Shown piece by piece: positions 5,534 through 6,824 of a stretch of DNA of 6,824 bases (its first letter is position 1; the number at the start of each line of letters is the position of its first letter). Position numbers and translations under genes: made by a program. Below the pieces are notes generated by a model. That model made no database searches and had not been told where the DNA came from. It saw only the letters and a program-made list of their open reading frames with translations. Source of the stretch: an uncultured Flammeovirgaceae bacterium. GTDB lineage: Bacteria; Bacteroidota; Bacteroidia; Cytophagales; Cyclobacteriaceae. The stretch lies in the NCBI GenBank assembly GCA_946480685.1, contig CAMLLI010000234.1, positions 1-6,824 on the forward strand, read 5' to 3'.

Positions 5534-5900
5534 GGGTGTTCGTTATTCGTTAATCGTTATCCGTTAATAGTTACAGGTTAATCGTGAATCGGAAATCGTG
5601 ATATAGGGTAAAGGCTGGAAAAGTAACACTGCCAATACCTCAAAGAAGACTCTCAATATAAAGGAAATCTCCGTGAAAGTATACAAGAAAAATCGCATTA
5701 CTATTTCTAAACCTTAAAAGTTCCCTTCTGATTTTTTGTAGGCATTTGTCATTTTAAATATTCTGTCGTTTATATACCAACGACTGCTATAGAATGAAAA
5801 AATCAACGAAGATAATAGGGAATATAGGTAATAATGTTCCTATATTGGTATGTTGTGTGCCATTGGTAAATGAGTTTACATGTGACTAATAACAATAACT
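5534..5900. other. Intergenic region and left boundary of the cassette DNA
   Basis: This 367-bp stretch starts with the heptamer repeat (5541-5603). Its middle (5604-5760) shows no clear signal. It then contains a small hairpin, AATATAGG/CCTATATT (5821-5828, 5839-5846), and the inferred recombination point between G5852 and T5853. The bases 5853-5900 would be the 5' leader of the cassette. A 31-codon open frame (5794-5889) crosses the junction; I do not call it a gene. Confidence 0.6.
5541..5603. repeat. Nine-unit 7-bp tandem repeat, consensus CGTTAAT, in the leader of the ABM gene
   Basis: Nine consecutive heptamers fit the consensus CGTTAAT. Units 2 and 4 match at 7 of 7 positions, 1, 6 and 7 at 6 of 7, 3 and 8 at 5 of 7, and 5 and 9 at 4 of 7. 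The array starts 7 bp before the ABM start codon (minus strand), so it occupies the 5' leader and promoter zone. Decay away from the gene suggests an old array with the best-kept units nearest the start codon. Confidence 0.75.
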
Positions 5901-6500
5901 ATGGGAATGATTGGAAACCTCTTTCGAGTGACAACGAAAGACTTGCAAGAAATTTTAAAGGACTCATCTCTTCTGGAGGCTAAAGTCTATTCCGAGGACA
6001 GTGACAATGCAAATGACCTATTGGACTTGGATAAATCCTGGGAAGGTATCTTCTACTTGTTGACAGGACACGGGATTGCTGAAATTGAAGCTGCAAAACC
6101 ACCCTTATCCTGGACTCTATTCAGCGGACAAATCATTGACGAGGAACAAGACATGGGATATGGACCAGCCCACTACATAAGTTCAGATCAGGTTCAACAG
6201 TTAAATAAGGAACTTGACAAAGTAACAATAGATGAACTGAGACAGAAGTATAACGGAAAACAAATGGACGAAGCTGGAATCTATCCCCAAGTGTGGGCCG
6301 AGGCCGAATCTCTAGATTATATTATTGACTACTTCGGACAATTGAAAGAGTTCTATAAGACAGCGGAGAAAGAGAATAAAGCCGTCATTACCTTTATAAA
6401 TTAAGTAAACAAACTACACACAACAAAAGGTATAATCCATGGCGCTGATAAGGAGGACATTTTTTTATTTTTGCTCAGCGCCACGGCTTATACATAAACG
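5853..6500 (+). mobile_element. Integron-type gene cassette carrying a DUF1877 gene
   Basis: This 648-bp unit is bounded by G/TT points (5852/5853 and 6500/6501). It contains a single plus-strand gene and ends in an attC-like palindrome, the standard architecture of an integron cassette. The decisive feature is that CACACAAC (6417-6424) is the exact reverse complement of GTTGTGTG, the sequence formed when G6500 is joined to TTGTGTG (5853-5859) in a circular cassette. At the right junction, as it stands, the R' position reads GTTAGCAC instead, as expected when the following bases belong to the next cassette. No integrase gene or attI is seen. The cassette reading is an inference from structure. 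Confidence 0.65.
5901..6404 (+). CDS. DUF1877 (YfbM-like) protein, cassette-borne
   Basis: The protein has 167 residues and spans the whole DUF1877 family length. Recognisable family positions are the start MGMIG, LDLDKSWEGIFYLLTG (41-56), DMGYGPAHYIS (84-94), an IYPQVW segment (127-132) and the tail FYKTAEKENKAVITFI. Escherichia coli YfbM belongs to this family, and its biochemical function is not known. The protein appears soluble and acidic, without signal peptide or membrane segment. The ATG at 5901 gives the conserved N-terminus. No Shine-Dalgarno sequence or clear promoter precedes it. It is the only gene in the inferred cassette, and its stop lies 12 bp before the R'' box of the attC-like site, a typical tight fit. 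An origin by horizontal transfer is inferred from this arrangement. Confidence 0.9.
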   Translation: MGMIGNLFRVTTKDLQEILKDSSLLEAKVYSEDSDNANDLLDLDKSWEGIFYLLTGHGIAEIEAAKPPLSWTLFSGQIIDEEQDMGYGPAHYISSDQVQQLNKELDKVTIDELRQKYNGKQMDEAGIYPQVWAEAESLDYIIDYFGQLKEFYKTAEKENKAVITFIN

Positions 6501-6507
6501 TTAGCAC
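6417..6507 (+). other. attC-like recombination site
   Basis: The site reads in order: R'' box CACACAAC (6417-6424), a 5-nt spacer, left arm 6430-6448, a 26-nt loop, right arm 6475-6493, a 6-nt spacer and R' core at 6500 (GTTAGCAC). The 19-nt arms pair at 17 positions, with opposed mismatches at 6436/6487 and 6439/6484; the inner paired block TGGCGCTGA/TCAGCGCCA is perfect. The 91-bp total lies within the usual attC range, and the crossover would fall between G6500 and T6501. The loop has a T-run (6460-6466) but no stem directly before it, so a simple terminator does not explain the structure. Paired opposed mismatches differ from the one-sided extrahelical bases of classical sites. Confidence 0.65.
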
Positions 6508-6824
6508 ACATATTCTCTGGACAATGAATTCAATATTTGACTTAACACAAATTGGTTTAGAGAACCTGACAACTAGGGAATATTTCAAGAATATAGAGTC
6601 AGTTATTGAGAAGCAAATGGATGTTGAAAGGATGACAAAGTTGTTTTCCTCAGGACGCTTTTCAGAAACCAAGCCAGATTTGACAAGAAGACAATTAATT
6701 CCGTTTGACAAAAGATTCACACAAATTGAGCTAGTATACAAGGCACCTCATCGAATTGAAGCAATAGTGTGGGACTTCTGTGTATCCTTGTCTCAACTAA
6801 CTGACTTGTTTGGGAAACCCATAA
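6501..6824 (+). mobile_element. Second integron-type cassette (right part beyond window)
   Basis: If the cassette model is right, the next unit begins with TTAGCACAC at 6501 and carries the gene starting at 6524. Its own attC site would lie beyond the window. Only the left boundary can be seen. Confidence 0.5.
6524..6824 (+). CDS. Unrecognised protein, 5' part only, in the second cassette
   Basis: The frame is open from the ATG at 6524 to the window end, giving 100 residues. I do not recognise the family. The N-terminal 60 residues are charged and probably helical (TTREYFKNIESVIEKQMDVE, 16-35). A more hydrophobic segment follows from about 68, IELVYKAPHRIEAIVWDF (68-85), then SLSQLTDLFGKP (88-99). 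There is no signal peptide or membrane helix in the visible part. The start lies 23 bp after the inferred recombination point, a typical spacing for cassette genes, and no Shine-Dalgarno sequence is visible. The frame on the opposite strand (6475-6741) crosses the attC-like site and is treated as a shadow. The absence of stops over 100 codons in A/T-rich DNA and the position support a real gene. Confidence 0.65.
   Translation, partial: MNSIFDLTQIGLENLTTREYFKNIESVIEKQMDVERMTKLFSSGRFSETKPDLTRRQLIPFDKRFTQIELVYKAPHRIEAIVWDFCVSLSQLTDLFGKPI

Noticed and set aside
6430..6493. Palindrome after the DUF1877 gene read as a plain intrinsic terminator
   Set aside because: The loop is 26 nt, the T-run lies inside the loop and no T-tract follows the stem; the matching R''/R' boxes favour attC.
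6475..6741. 88-codon minus-strand frame
   Set aside because: It overlaps half of the attC-like palindrome and lies opposite the better-supported plus-strand gene at 6524.

Overview
The window reads as chromosomal DNA of a member of the Bacteroidota, probably the Chitinophaga/Sphingobacteria side, although the genus is a guess. Start codons lack Shine-Dalgarno sequences and follow A/T-rich leaders. Two upstream regions carry a TTTG / TAnnTTT pair spaced as in Bacteroidota sigma-factor promoters. One lipoprotein has an acidic stretch directly after its lipid cysteine, as in Bacteroidota surface lipoproteins, and it belongs to a lipoprotein type I associate with this phylum.

Layout. Positions 1-1721 (minus) hold a two-gene ABC importer operon of the OpuC/EgtU compatible-solute type. 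It has an ATPase (1005-1721, TTG start) and, overlapping it by ATGA, a fused substrate-binding/permease protein that runs off the left edge. The binding domain comes before the membrane domain. Positions 1722-2040 are intergenic, with a 7-bp tandem repeat and a long inverted repeat. Positions 2041-3372 (plus) encode an exported M20D metallo-amidohydrolase. This gene converges on a lipoprotein of unknown function (3489-4358, minus), with a perfect 12-bp-stem hairpin between them. After an A/T-rich 311-bp gap come a MarR-type regulator (4670-5101, minus) and a small antibiotic-biosynthesis-monooxygenase-fold protein (5228-5533, minus). The leader of the latter is a nine-unit heptamer repeat.

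The right-hand end (5853-6824) looks like imported DNA organised as integron-type gene cassettes. A 648-bp unit carrying a DUF1877/YfbM-family gene ends in an attC-like imperfect palindrome (6417-6507). The test of the model is that the R'' box of this palindrome (CACACAAC) is the exact complement of the sequence that would form its R' box if the unit were circularised (G at 6500 joined to TTGTGTG at 5853). A second, unrecognised gene starts in the next unit and is cut by the window end. No integrase is visible, so this is either the left end of a cassette array lacking a nearby integrase (a CALIN) or a secondary-site insertion.

Functional links. The ABC genes form one transport unit. The amidohydrolase, lipoprotein, regulator and monooxygenase-fold genes show no clear shared pathway. 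The two cassette genes are unrelated passengers. I see no RNA genes, CRISPR array, transposase or replication origin.
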